From: Pandoraea terrae
GTDB taxonomy: Bacteria > Pseudomonadota > Gammaproteobacteria > Burkholderiales > Burkholderiaceae
Reading direction: 5' to 3'
DNA: 64,000 bases
Assembly (NCBI RefSeq): GCF_902459695.1
Contig: NZ_CABPRZ010000015.1
Coordinates: forward strand, 1 to 64,000
Made by a program: the position numbers and the translations under genes. Positions 1-8,855 of this stretch are shown here, piece after piece; positions within the stretch are counted from its first letter, which is position 1; the number at the start of each line of letters is the position of its first letter. Below the pieces are notes generated by a model. That model searched no databases and was not told the DNA's origin. It saw only the letters and a list, made by a program, of their open reading frames with translations.

Positions 1-1
1 C

Positions 2-2506
2 ATGGGCAACATCTCGGCGAGCTACAACAGCGGGACCGGGGTGATGACGCTGACCTCGGCCGGCGCGACTGCCACGACGGCGCAATGGCAAGCGGCGCTG
101 CGCTCGGTCACGTACACCGATACGTCCGAAATACCGAACACCAGCAACCGCACCATCAGCTTTACCGTGAATGACGGCACCTCAGATAGCAGTGCCGCGA
201 CCAAGACGGCCTCGGTGACGGCCGTCAATGACAGCCCCATCAACACGGTTCCCGCGGCCCAGAATGTCAATCAGAACAGCTCGCTGACGTTCAACACGAG
301 CAATGGCAATCAGATCTCGGTCAGTGACATCGATTCCGGCGGCGGCGTCGAGCGCGTTACCCTGACGGCCACCAATGGCCGGGTCACGCTTTCCGGTACG
401 ACGGGCCTGAGCTTCATCGCCGGCACCGGTACCGGTGATGCCACCATGACGTTCGAGGGCACGCTGACCAACATCAACGTCGCGTTGAATGGCCTTGTCT
501 ATACGCCCACGCACGGCTATCACGGCGCCGGCAGTATCCAGGTCACCACCAATGACCTGGGCCTGACCGGCCCGGATGGCGCGAAGACGGCTACCGATAC
601 GGTTTCGATCACGGTCAACAGCATCAATCCCGTCGTCACGAACGTCGATGCCGGCACCGCCAACGGCACCTACAAGGTGGGCGATACCGTCGACGTGTTG
701 GTGACGTTCGACCAGGCGGTGACCGTCGATACCAGCGGCGGCACGCCCACCTTGCTGCTGGCAACAGGTGCCTTGGATCACAGTGCCCGCTACATCTCGG
801 GCTCCGGCACCGACACGCTGACGTTCCGCTATACGGTGCAGGCCGGCGACAGCAGCGCCGATCTCGATGTGGCATCCTCCGCAGCGCTGACCTTGAACGG
901 CGGCGTGATCACCAACACCAGCAGCGATGCCGCGGTACTGACCCTGCCGGCGGTCGGCGGCGCACATTCGATGGGCGGCCAGCATGACATCGTGGTGGAT
1001 GGCATCGTGCCGGCCGTGGCCAGCGTCGGCGTGCCTGCCAACGGCACCTACATCACCGGCCAGAACCTCGATTTCACTGTCAACTACAGCAGGAACGTGG
1101 TGGTCGACACGACCGGCGGCACGCCGCGCATCGCCGTCACGCTGGACACTGGCGGCACGGTCTATGCCAGCTATTTGTCCGGCTCCGGCACCAGTGCCCT
1201 GACATTCCGCCTGACCGTGGCGAGCGGCCAGCTTGACAGCAATGGCGTGAGCGTCGCCTCCGCGCTGGACCTGCACGGCGGCACGGTCCGCGACGTCGTG
1301 GGCAACGATGCGGTGATCACGCTGAACAACGTGGCGCCCACCACTGGGGTACTGGTCGACGCCGTCGCCCCGTCCGCGCTTGCGATCATCGCCACGGACC
1401 CTACGCCGACCGCGGGCAAGGCCGTTCACTTCAAGGTGACCTTCAGCGAGAACGTCACCGGCGTGACTGTTGGCGATTTCGCACTGTCGGGCTCCGGCAC
1501 GGCAACCGGGCAGATCGCCTCGGTCATGCAGATCGACGGGCAGACCTATAGCGTGGTGGTGAACAACGTGACCGGCGACGGCCAGCTGGGCCTGGACCTG
1601 AAGGGCAGCGGTACCGGCATCATCGATACGGCTGGCAACGCTATTGCCGGCGGCCTGGCCGGGCAGCGCTACGTGGTCAATCACACCCCACCGGCGTTGC
1701 TCGGCGTGAGCGCGCCGCCCAGCGGCGACTACAACGCCGGGCCCGGGCTGGCACCGCTGGCGCCAGCCCCGTCGGTGCCGCTGATTATCCTGACCGCGCT
1801 CGACGCGGCGCCCGGCGTCGATGCGCCGACCCTCAACCAGGGCGGCATCGGCTTCAGCCCGGAGGCCATCGGCAGGAACCCCATCCATGCGGATCCGCTG
1901 TCCGCCAACAGCCTGGACCTTGCGCCGCCGGCGCCGGTAGGGCGCATGAGTTTCGTCGAAGTCAGCGGGGCTGGTGGCGTTGGCTTGCAGGCCATGCCGG
2001 AGATCGGCAGTGTCTCTGCGCGAGCGGGGGAGGCGATCAGCATTGCGCTGCCGGCTTCGCTCTTCCGGCAGAGCGACCGCGATGCCATGGTGACGGTGGA
2101 GGTGCGCCTGGCCAACGGGCGCCCGCTGCCGCCATGGCTCAAGTTCGACCCGGTGACGGGCACGCTGACCGGCAAGCCGCCGCAAGGCATGAACTTGCAG
2201 TTCCAGATCGAAGTCATCGAACGGGATAACAAGGGCAACCGCACCAGCAACCGTTTCGACCTGAACGTGAAAGCGCCAGCCGACTCGCGTGCCGGCGTGG
2301 AGCACGCCGATCCTTTGGCCGGCCTCCTGCAAGCCGCCGCGCGGCCGACAGGCAAGCCCGCGCTGGCGGTGCAGTTCGATCAGTTCGGCCGGCCCTCGCA
2401 GCAGGCCGCCAATGCGGCTTTGCTGCACCATCTGCAATTGAGCCGGCATACGCAAGCACAAGCACAAGCACAAGAACAACCGCAACCGCAACCGGAGCAG
2501 GTCTAA
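2..2506 (+). CDS. Large Ig-like repeat surface/secreted protein, C-terminal part (5' end outside window)
   Basis: The reading frame is already open at the window edge, so only the C-terminal ~834 residues are seen. They consist of tandem beta-rich repeats of about 90-110 residues of the bacterial Ig/cadherin type, with recurring phrases such as 'GTYKVGDTVDVLVTFDQAV', 'SGSGTDTLTFRYTV' and 'GTYITGQNLDFTVNYS'. A putative-Ig (He_PIG-like) domain near residues 665-740 has the signature 'PPWLKFDPVTGTLTGKPP'. The protein ends in a Q/P-rich tail and shows no RTX nonapeptides. The stop lies 19 bp before a TolC-family gene and an adaptor/protease operon, so it is probably the exported substrate (a giant adhesin). 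Role and export are inferred from architecture and context. Confidence 0.8.
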   Translation: MGNISASYNSGTGVMTLTSAGATATTAQWQAALRSVTYTDTSEIPNTSNRTISFTVNDGTSDSSAATKTASVTAVNDSPINTVPAAQNVNQNSSLTFNTSNGNQISVSDIDSGGGVERVTLTATNGRVTLSGTTGLSFIAGTGTGDATMTFEGTLTNINVALNGLVYTPTHGYHGAGSIQVTTNDLGLTGPDGAKTATDTVSITVNSINPVVTNVDAGTANGTYKVGDTVDVLVTFDQAVTVDTSGGTPTLLLATGALDHSARYISGSGTDTLTFRYTVQAGDSSADLDVASSAALTLNGGVITNTSSDAAVLTLPAVGGAHSMGGQHDIVVDGIVPAVASVGVPANGTYITGQNLDFTVNYSRNVVVDTTGGTPRIAVTLDTGGTVYASYLSGSGTSALTFRLTVASGQLDSNGVSVASALDLHGGTVRDVVGNDAVITLNNVAPTTGVLVDAVAPSALAIIATDPTPTAGKAVHFKVTFSENVTGVTVGDFALSGSGTATGQIASVMQIDGQTYSVVVNNVTGDGQLGLDLKGSGTGIIDTAGNAIAGGLAGQRYVVNHTPPALLGVSAPPSGDYNAGPGLAPLAPAPSVPLIILTALDAAPGVDAPTLNQGGIGFSPEAIGRNPIHADPLSANSLDLAPPAPVGRMSFVEVSGAGGVGLQAMPEIGSVSARAGEAISIALPASLFRQSDRDAMVTVEVRLANGRPLPPWLKFDPVTGTLTGKPPQGMNLQFQIEVIERDNKGNRTSNRFDLNVKAPADSRAGVEHADPLAGLLQAAARPTGKPALAVQFDQFGRPSQQAANAALLHHLQLSRHTQAQAQAQEQPQPQPEQV

Positions 2507-2525
2507 GTCGGTAGCGACTCACGCC

Positions 2526-4091
2526 ATGAACGAACATAAAACGCAGCAATCCCGGAAAGAGGAACATCCGTTGTCGAACGCTATCTCTCGCTTTGTCCAA
2601 CCCGGACCCAAGCGGCTGGTCTCCGTCTTGGCCGCCGCTGCAATGCTGGGTGGCTGTGCCGTTCAGCCGGTCGCCACCACCCTTGCCGAGCGCACGGCCG
2701 AACTGCCTGACCAGCGCCAGGCGATGTACCAGAACCAGGAGGCGCTTGCCGGTCCGGTCACGCTCGAGGAGGCCATGGCGCGCGCGCTCAAGTACAACCT
2801 GGACGGCCGGCTCAAGCTGATGGAAGAGGCCATGGCCCAGCGCCAACTCGACCTGTCGCGCTGGGACATGCTGCCCAGGCTGACGGCCGATGCCGGTTAT
2901 GCCTGGCGCAGCAATGAACTCGCATCGTCCTCCAGGGATGTGGTGACCGGGCAGCAGTCCCTGGCGCCGTCCACCTCCTCGGCGCGCTCGCACTACACCG
3001 GCGACCTGAACCTGTCGTGGAACGTGCTGGACTTCGGCGTCAGCTACTACACCGCGCGCCAGCAGGCCGACCGCGTGCTGGTCATGGGCGAGCGCCGCCG
3101 CAAGGTCGTGCACCTGATGATGCAGCAGGTCCGGCAAGCCTACTGGCAAGCGGTGGGCGCGCAGCAGCTCGAAGCCAAAGTGGAGCCCATCCTCAAGCTG
3201 GCGCAGGAGGCACTGGATGACTCCCAGCGCATCGAGAAAGAGAAGCTGCAGTCACCGCTGGAAACGCTGAACTACCAGCGCCAGCTGCTCGATATCCTGC
3301 GCCAGCTCGAAGCCGTGCGCGACGAACTCGCGCAAGCCAAGCCGCGCCTGGCGTCGATCATGAATGTGCCTCCGGGCGATGACTACACGCTGGCTGCCCC
3401 GGCCGGCTTCACCATGCCCAAGCTGCCCGTGGCTGCGGACAAGATGGAAGAAACCGCCCTGGTCAACCGGCCCGAGCTGGTCGAGGCCGGCTACAACGAG
3501 CGCATCGGCCTGGATGAAACCAGGAAGGCGCTTGCGAAGCTGCTGCCGGGCGTGACCTTACAGCTGGGGGCGAACTTCGACACCGACAACTTCCTGGTGA
3601 ACAAGGCCTGGGACAACGCCGGTCTGCGCATGAGCTGGAACCTGCTCAACCTGCTCAACGCCGGCAACATCCGTGCCGCCGCCGACGCGCAGTATGAAGT
3701 CGCCAAGCAACAGCGCCTGGCCCTGAACATGGCGGTGCTGACCCAGGTGCACGTGGCGTATCGCGGCTATCTGGGATACAAGCGTGCCTTTGAGCTGTCG
3801 GACAAGATGAACGACGTGGACCAGCGCATCCTGATGCACACGCAGAACGCCACCCGCTCCAACGCAGCCGGCAAGCTGATGGAGATTCGTGCCGGCGCCA
3901 GCGCGGTGATGTCCGAGCTGCGGATGTATCAAGCCTACGGCGCGCTGCAGAATGCGTCTGGACAGATGATGGTCACCCTGGGCCTGGACCCGTTGCCGAC
4001 GGCCGTCGGCGGCTACGACCTCCCGACCTTGCGCGCGGCCATCGCCGAGCACGAGAAAACCCTGGTTGAGCCCGCCACGCAGGTGCAGTAA
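2526..4091 (+). CDS. TolC-family outer-membrane channel lipoprotein
   Basis: This encodes 521 residues. A lipobox-like 'LGGC' places the lipidated cysteine at residue 44, followed by a long alpha-helical protein typical of TolC/OEP factors: paired repeats rich in A, Q, E, L and R, with 'LEEAMARALKYNLDGRLKLMEEAMAQRQLDLSRWDMLP' split over residues ~80-117. TolC proteins form trimeric outer-membrane tunnels for type I and efflux systems. It sits directly after the giant Ig-like protein and before two HlyD-type adaptors, so it most likely supplies the outer-membrane exit for that protein. The chosen ATG gives an unusually long n-region. A TTG at 2572 with upstream 'gaggaa' would shorten it and is a reasonable alternative start. 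Confidence 0.85.
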   Translation: MNEHKTQQSRKEEHPLSNAISRFVQPGPKRLVSVLAAAAMLGGCAVQPVATTLAERTAELPDQRQAMYQNQEALAGPVTLEEAMARALKYNLDGRLKLMEEAMAQRQLDLSRWDMLPRLTADAGYAWRSNELASSSRDVVTGQQSLAPSTSSARSHYTGDLNLSWNVLDFGVSYYTARQQADRVLVMGERRRKVVHLMMQQVRQAYWQAVGAQQLEAKVEPILKLAQEALDDSQRIEKEKLQSPLETLNYQRQLLDILRQLEAVRDELAQAKPRLASIMNVPPGDDYTLAAPAGFTMPKLPVAADKMEETALVNRPELVEAGYNERIGLDETRKALAKLLPGVTLQLGANFDTDNFLVNKAWDNAGLRMSWNLLNLLNAGNIRAAADAQYEVAKQQRLALNMAVLTQVHVAYRGYLGYKRAFELSDKMNDVDQRILMHTQNATRSNAAGKLMEIRAGASAVMSELRMYQAYGALQNASGQMMVTLGLDPLPTAVGGYDLPTLRAAIAEHEKTLVEPATQVQ

Positions 4092-4162
4092 TCCAGGCGC
4101 TTGGCAGTTCAGCAGTCCAGAAATTCAGCAATCCGGCAATTCAATTTTACCGTCACTCCGTC

Positions 4163-4942
4163 ATGAAACGCTTTGCATTGAACGCCACTGCCTTGCTGCC
4201 GCTGGTGTTGGCGGCGGCAGCAGCATGCGCGGCACCCGCGGCACCTGCGGCCGCTCCCACCACGTTTGCCGGCGCCGATAAGGATGGCCGTATCCGCACC
4301 CAGTTGGCGGCGCGCGACTTCGCCACGATCTCCAGCGAACTCAACGCCAAGATCGACCGCCTGCCGTTGCGCGAGGGCGACCGTTTCCGTGCCGGCCAGA
4401 CGCTGGTGTCGTTCGACTGCGCGCTGTTCAGCGCCCAGCTCCACAAGGCCGAAGCCTCCTCCGGGGCCGCGCTGAAGGTACTTGCCGTCAACAAGCGCCT
4501 GGCGGAGCTGAACTCGGTTAGCAAGCTGGAGATCGAGCAGGCGGAAGCCAAGGCCAAGGAGTCGGCTGCCGAAGCCGATTATATGCGCTCCACCGTCAGC
4601 AAATGCAGCATCGCGGCGCCGTTCTCCGGTCGCGTCACCAAGCGCCTGGCGATGGCACACGAGTTTGTCACGCCGGGCAAGCCGCTGCTCGAGATCGTCG
4701 ATTCCAGCGATCTCGAGCTGCAGATGATCGTGCCGTCCCGGTGGCTGGCGCGCATCAAGCCGGGCACGTCGTTCACGGTCCTGGTAGATGAGCTCAACCA
4801 GTCATTTCCGGCCAAGGTCAGCCGCATCGGCGCCAAGATCGACCCGATAAGCCAGGCGATTTCCATCACCGGCAAGATCGAGGGCAGCCAGGCGGCGTTG
4901 CTGCCGGGCATGAGCGGCTGGGCGAGCTTCCCGGACAAATGA
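4163..4942 (+). CDS. Periplasmic adaptor (membrane-fusion) protein, short HlyD/RND type
   Basis: A 259-residue protein with a Sec signal peptide ending in an alanine-rich stretch near residue 23-30. It then shows the lipoyl/barrel-sandwich halves of a membrane-fusion protein ('LREGDRFRAGQTLVSFDC' and 'KCSIAAPFSGRVTKRLAMAHEFVTPGKPLLEIVD') around a short coiled coil ('KRLAELNSVSKLEIEQAEAKA'). Adaptors bridge inner-membrane exporters to TolC. The 3' end overlaps the next gene by ATGA (4 bp), indicating translational coupling within the export operon. The protein is soluble and periplasmic, with no inner-membrane anchor other than the cleavable signal. The partner exporter is not obvious because no ATPase or RND pump is nearby. 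Confidence 0.85.
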   Translation: MKRFALNATALLPLVLAAAAACAAPAAPAAAPTTFAGADKDGRIRTQLAARDFATISSELNAKIDRLPLREGDRFRAGQTLVSFDCALFSAQLHKAEASSGAALKVLAVNKRLAELNSVSKLEIEQAEAKAKESAAEADYMRSTVSKCSIAAPFSGRVTKRLAMAHEFVTPGKPLLEIVDSSDLELQMIVPSRWLARIKPGTSFTVLVDELNQSFPAKVSRIGAKIDPISQAISITGKIEGSQAALLPGMSGWASFPDK

Positions 4943-6282
4943 CACAAGCCGCCGATACGCCGACGGCGGTTGCGCCGCTGCTCACGCTGCTGCAGCTGGA
5001 GCGCCGCGCGCGCGAAGCGCAAAGCGTGGAGGCCCTCGGATTCGTGATGGCCAATGAGACACTCAGCCTCGTGCCCTACCGGCAGGCGGCGGTCTGGCTG
5101 GAGAGTGGCCTGGGGCACGTCGCGGCCGTATCCGGCCTGCCGCAGGTCGACCCGAACGCGCCCTATCTGCAGTGGCTGGCCCAGCTCTGCCGCGGGTTGG
5201 CCCATGCCTATGCCGATACCGTGTCCATCGACGCCGGTTCGGCGCCAGCCAAGGCCGGCGCCGACTGGGCAGACTGGCTGCCCGCGTACGCGCTGTGGCT
5301 GCCGCTGAAAGACCAGCTAGGCCGGCGCGACGGTGCGCTGCTGCTCGCGCGTGAAGCCCCGTTCACCGAGCACGAACTGGCGGTGTTGGCCGAGGTCACG
5401 CACGCCTACGGCCACGCGCTGGCGGCGTTCCGGCCAGCGCAGCCGCTGGGCCAGCGGCTCAAGGCCATGCTGCTGCCGGGGCGAACGCGCCGCAGGGTTT
5501 TGTTCGGCGTGCTGGCGGTCTGCCTGATTCCCATGCGGCTCACCGTGCTGGCGCCGGCCGAGGTCTCCGCGCGCGATCCTTTCCTGGTTCGCGCGCCGCT
5601 CGACGGGGTGATCGAGCGCATTTACGTCCAGCCGAACCAGCCGGTACCGCAAGGCGCGCCGCTGTTCAGTCTGGATACCGTCGCACTGCAGACCCGCCGC
5701 GCCGTGGCTGAGCGCGCTTACGACACGGCGCAGGAAACGTATCGCCAGTCGGCGCAGATGGCGGTGACCGACGATGAGAGCCGCCTCAAGATGGCACAGG
5801 CCCGTGGCGAGCTGGACCAGAAGGCGCTGGAACTCGACTACACCGCGCGGCAACTTGCGCGCGTGCAGGTCAAGGCCGAGCGCGAAGGCGTGGCCGTCTT
5901 CGGCGACGTGAACGACTGGCAGGGCAAGGCCGTCACGATTGGTGAGAAGGTACTGCTGCTGGCCGATCCGGCCAAGGTGGAGCTCACGGCGCAGATGCCG
6001 GTGGCGGAACAGGTCAGCATCAAAGCCGGCGACATGATCACCTTCTACCCGGATGCCAACCCGACCCAAGCGTTCGATGCCCGCATCATCAGTGTGTCGT
6101 ATGCCGCGGCCGAAACCGACGGTGGCGTGCTGGCCTACCGCGTGCGCGCGAGCTTTGCCGCCAAGGACCTGCCGCGACTTGGGCTGCGTGGCACGGCGCG
6201 CCTGTCGGCCGGCTGGGTGCCGTTTCTCTATCATGCGTTGCGCCGTCCCTTGACGATCGCGCGCCAGTGGATAGGCCTTTAA
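4939..6282 (+). CDS. GAF-like domain / HlyD-family membrane adaptor
   Basis: A 447-residue protein. Residues ~1-165 are soluble and GAF-like ('FVMANETLSLVPYRQAAVWLE', then 'LPLKDQLGRRDGALLLAREAPFTEHELAVLAEV'). One transmembrane helix follows a basic stretch at ~residues 182-205 ('RRRVLFGVLAVCLIPMRL'). Residues ~210-430 are a HlyD adaptor with barrel-sandwich halves ('APLDGVIERIYVQPNQPVPQGAPLF') and a helical hairpin. The cytoplasmic-GAF to periplasmic-adaptor order is inferred from this layout. The start overlaps the previous stop (ATGA), and the next gene begins 1 bp after its stop. GAF domains usually bind small ligands, so a sensory gate on export is conceivable but unproven. Confidence 0.8.
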   Translation: MTQAADTPTAVAPLLTLLQLERRAREAQSVEALGFVMANETLSLVPYRQAAVWLESGLGHVAAVSGLPQVDPNAPYLQWLAQLCRGLAHAYADTVSIDAGSAPAKAGADWADWLPAYALWLPLKDQLGRRDGALLLAREAPFTEHELAVLAEVTHAYGHALAAFRPAQPLGQRLKAMLLPGRTRRRVLFGVLAVCLIPMRLTVLAPAEVSARDPFLVRAPLDGVIERIYVQPNQPVPQGAPLFSLDTVALQTRRAVAERAYDTAQETYRQSAQMAVTDDESRLKMAQARGELDQKALELDYTARQLARVQVKAEREGVAVFGDVNDWQGKAVTIGEKVLLLADPAKVELTAQMPVAEQVSIKAGDMITFYPDANPTQAFDARIISVSYAAAETDGGVLAYRVRASFAAKDLPRLGLRGTARLSAGWVPFLYHALRRPLTIARQWIGL

Positions 6283-6283
6283 C

Positions 6284-8383
6284 GTGTTGCCCCCATTACG
6301 TCAGGACCTCACGCTGCATCCCGGTCCCGCCGACACCAGCGGCGCACCGACCTGGACCTTGCACGACCCGGCTTCCAACAAGTTCTATCAACTATCCTGG
6401 CCGGCCTTCGAGATCCTCTCGCGCTGGTCGCTGAGCGACCGGCGCGCGCTGCTGGAGGCCGTGAACCGCGAAACCACACTGAGCGTGGGCGAGGACGAGC
6501 TTGAGGCGGTGGTGCAACTGCTCCACCGCCACAACCTGCTGCTCGCGTGGCGGGCAGAAGACAGCGCGCGGCTGAGTCGCATCGCGGGCGCGCAGCGCGT
6601 CAGCAAGGCCATGTGGCTGCTCAAGCATTACCTGTTCTTCCGTATGCCGCTGGTGCGGCCCATGCCCATGCTGCAGCGTTGCGCGCCCTGGGTCGAGTGG
6701 GCGTTCAAGCCACGCTTCTGGTGGGGCGTGGGGCTGGTTGCCTTGTTTGGCCTCTACCTCGTCTCGCGCCGCTGGGATGAATTTACCCATACCTTTGCCT
6801 CCTATGCGGGCCTGCAGGGATTCCTGGGCATTGGCTTGGCGCTGTCGCTGGCCAAGGTGCTGCATGAGCTGGGGCACGCATTTACCGCATACCGTTACGG
6901 CTGTCGCGTACCGACCATGGGGGTCGCCTTCCTGGTGATGTGGCCGGTGCTCTACACGGACACCAACGAAGCCTGGAAACTCATGCGGCGCGAGGACCGG
7001 CTCAAGATCGGTGCCGCGGGCATGCTGTCGGAACTGGCGCTGGCCGCCTTTGCCACGGTGGCGTGGAACTTCCTGCCGGACGGGCCGCTGCGCGCCGGCG
7101 CGTTCATGCTGGCGACCAGCACGTGGCTGCTGACCCTCGCCATCAATGCCAGCCCGTTTATGCGCTTCGACGGCTACTTCCTGCTGGCTGACTGGCTCAA
7201 CATGCCCAACCTGCACGATCGGGCATTCGCGATGGCGCGCTGGTGGCTGCGGGAACGCCTGTTCGGCCTCGACGATCCGGCGCCCGAGTCGTTTTCGGCA
7301 TCGCGGCGCCGCTTCCTCATCGTCTTCGCTTTTCTCACTTGGCTGTATCGGCTCGGCTTGTTCTTCGGCATCGCGCTGACCGTCTATCACTTGTTCTTCA
7401 AGACGCTGGGGCTGGCGCTGCTGGTCGTCGAGCTGGGCGTGTTCATCGTCATGCCGGTCGTGCGGGAAGTGCTGGCGTGGCGCCGCCGCCGTGGGGATAT
7501 TCACTGGAACGCGCAGACCCGGCGCGCCGTGGTCGTGCTTGCCGTGCTGCTTGCGGTGGTGGTGATTCCCTGGCGCGGCACCCTTCGTGCGCCGGCCGTG
7601 CTCAGCGCGAGCCAGAGCCAGTCGCTCTATGCGGCCCAACCCGGCTACGTGAGCGGCGCCGCGGTGCGCGCCGGGCAGGCCGTGGCCGCCGGGCAGTTGC
7701 TGGTGCAGCTGGTGTCGCCGGAACTTGACTTCCAGCTGGCCGCCGCACAGGCGCAAGCACAGCAATTGCGCTGGCAGGTCGAGCAGCAGCCGTTTGCCAC
7801 CAAGCTGCGCGAGGAGGGCGATGTGCTGCGCCGCCGCTGGGCTGCCGCCCAGGCGGAAGTGGCGGGCCTTGCCGAAGAGCGCAAGCGCCTGGAGGTGCGC
7901 GCGCCGTTCGCCGGGCGCGTGGTGGATGCCAACCTGTTCCTCGCCGATGGCGCGTGGTTGGCGCGCGGCGAGCCCCTTTATCATATCGTCGGCCGGGATA
8001 GCGAGCTGAAAGCCGAAGCCTTCATCGGCGAGCAGGACCATGCCGCGCTCACGGCCGGCAGCAGCGGCGTCTTCGTCGCCAACCTGCCGGAGTTCGGCTC
8101 GGTGCGCTGCGCCGCCGCGCAAACGGACCAAGTCAGTGTCGCCGGCCTGGAGCAACGCACGCTGGCCAGCCTCTACGGCGGTCCTATCGCGGTCACGCGC
8201 AGCCAGCACAACGGATTGGCGCCGACCACGGCCATCTACCGCGTGCGCTTGTCGCATTGCGACTCGCTGCCGCTGACGCGGGAATTGCCGGGTACCGTGC
8301 TGCTGGCACGCCAGCGCCATAGCCTTGCCGACGACGCCTGGACCGCGCTGCTGGGTCTGATGCAGCGTGAGCGCGGCCTTTGA
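6284..8383 (+). CDS. PqqD-like / site-2 protease (M50) / HlyD fusion protein
   Basis: A 699-residue protein starting at GTG (TTG at 6287 is possible). Residues ~1-95 resemble a PqqD-type peptide-recognition fold ('WTLHDPASNKFYQLSWPAFEIL'). Residues ~150-470 form a polytopic M50 protease core with the zinc motif HELGH (H194-E195-H198) and the second motif N288-A-S-P-F-M-R-F-D-G297. Residues ~510-690 form a HlyD barrel-sandwich with coiled coil ('RAPFAGRVVDANLFLADGAW'). M50/HlyD fusions occur beside TolC and HlyD genes for exported surface proteins. Known S2P enzymes cleave within the membrane. The gene closes the operon that begins with the Ig-like protein and is probably the inner-membrane component. 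The PqqD assignment is my reading of the pattern. Confidence 0.82.
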   Translation: MLPPLRQDLTLHPGPADTSGAPTWTLHDPASNKFYQLSWPAFEILSRWSLSDRRALLEAVNRETTLSVGEDELEAVVQLLHRHNLLLAWRAEDSARLSRIAGAQRVSKAMWLLKHYLFFRMPLVRPMPMLQRCAPWVEWAFKPRFWWGVGLVALFGLYLVSRRWDEFTHTFASYAGLQGFLGIGLALSLAKVLHELGHAFTAYRYGCRVPTMGVAFLVMWPVLYTDTNEAWKLMRREDRLKIGAAGMLSELALAAFATVAWNFLPDGPLRAGAFMLATSTWLLTLAINASPFMRFDGYFLLADWLNMPNLHDRAFAMARWWLRERLFGLDDPAPESFSASRRRFLIVFAFLTWLYRLGLFFGIALTVYHLFFKTLGLALLVVELGVFIVMPVVREVLAWRRRRGDIHWNAQTRRAVVVLAVLLAVVVIPWRGTLRAPAVLSASQSQSLYAAQPGYVSGAAVRAGQAVAAGQLLVQLVSPELDFQLAAAQAQAQQLRWQVEQQPFATKLREEGDVLRRRWAAAQAEVAGLAEERKRLEVRAPFAGRVVDANLFLADGAWLARGEPLYHIVGRDSELKAEAFIGEQDHAALTAGSSGVFVANLPEFGSVRCAAAQTDQVSVAGLEQRTLASLYGGPIAVTRSQHNGLAPTTAIYRVRLSHCDSLPLTRELPGTVLLARQRHSLADDAWTALLGLMQRERGL

Positions 8384-8570
8384 TCGTGCAGCCCGACGCG
8401 AAGACCGAGGAATGTGGGGCAGCGCGCCGACAGTTCGTCGTCAGTGGACCGCGATAAGGATGCCTAACGGTGACAATTGGGCCGCTCGCCCTGCATAGGG
8501 GCGGTCACCGGGCGGGGCATTCAGGTGCCAGGAAACCGCCGCGCCATCCATGGGGTAAAAATTGAAAATG
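8384..8570. other. Intergenic region, no gene seen
   Basis: About 190 bp separate the export operon from the tRNA-derived junction. Reading frames here are short, lack ribosome-binding sites and have no recognisable protein pattern. Confidence 0.5.
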
Positions 8571-8606
8571 AAAAAGGGCTTACAGACGAAAAATCTGTAA
8601 GCCCTT
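8571..8606 (-). terminator. Rho-independent terminator of the tRNA-Pro gene
   Basis: A perfect 13-bp inverted repeat (AAGGGCTTACAGA at 8574-8586 against its complement at 8594-8606) with a 7-nt loop. On the minus strand it is followed by a T run (8575-8571) and further T-rich sequence. It lies just 3' of the tRNA-Pro remnant in the same orientation, so it is the original terminator of that tRNA. Confidence 0.8.
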
Positions 8607-8614
8607 GATATTCC

Positions 8615-8659
<45 letters not shown>

Positions 8660-8855
8660 AAGGGTATATGACCTTCCGCGGTCGTTCGCGCACGTTCGAT
8701 CGCTTACGTAAAGTACTGATTTATATAGAAAATACACAATTCATTCGTTCATTAACGTTCGCAAAAAGTCCGGGCGGGTCGGTGCATTTTCGGGTAAATT
8801 TCGGGTAAATTGGGTGCGGACCAATCGCGCCCGACGCGAGACCACGGAGCCCCGC

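Noticed and set aside
182-2491. Long minus-strand reading frame opposite the Ig-like protein
   Set aside because: It is rich in R, H and G with no domain pattern, and mirrors the GC-rich coding strand, which has a clear repeat protein.
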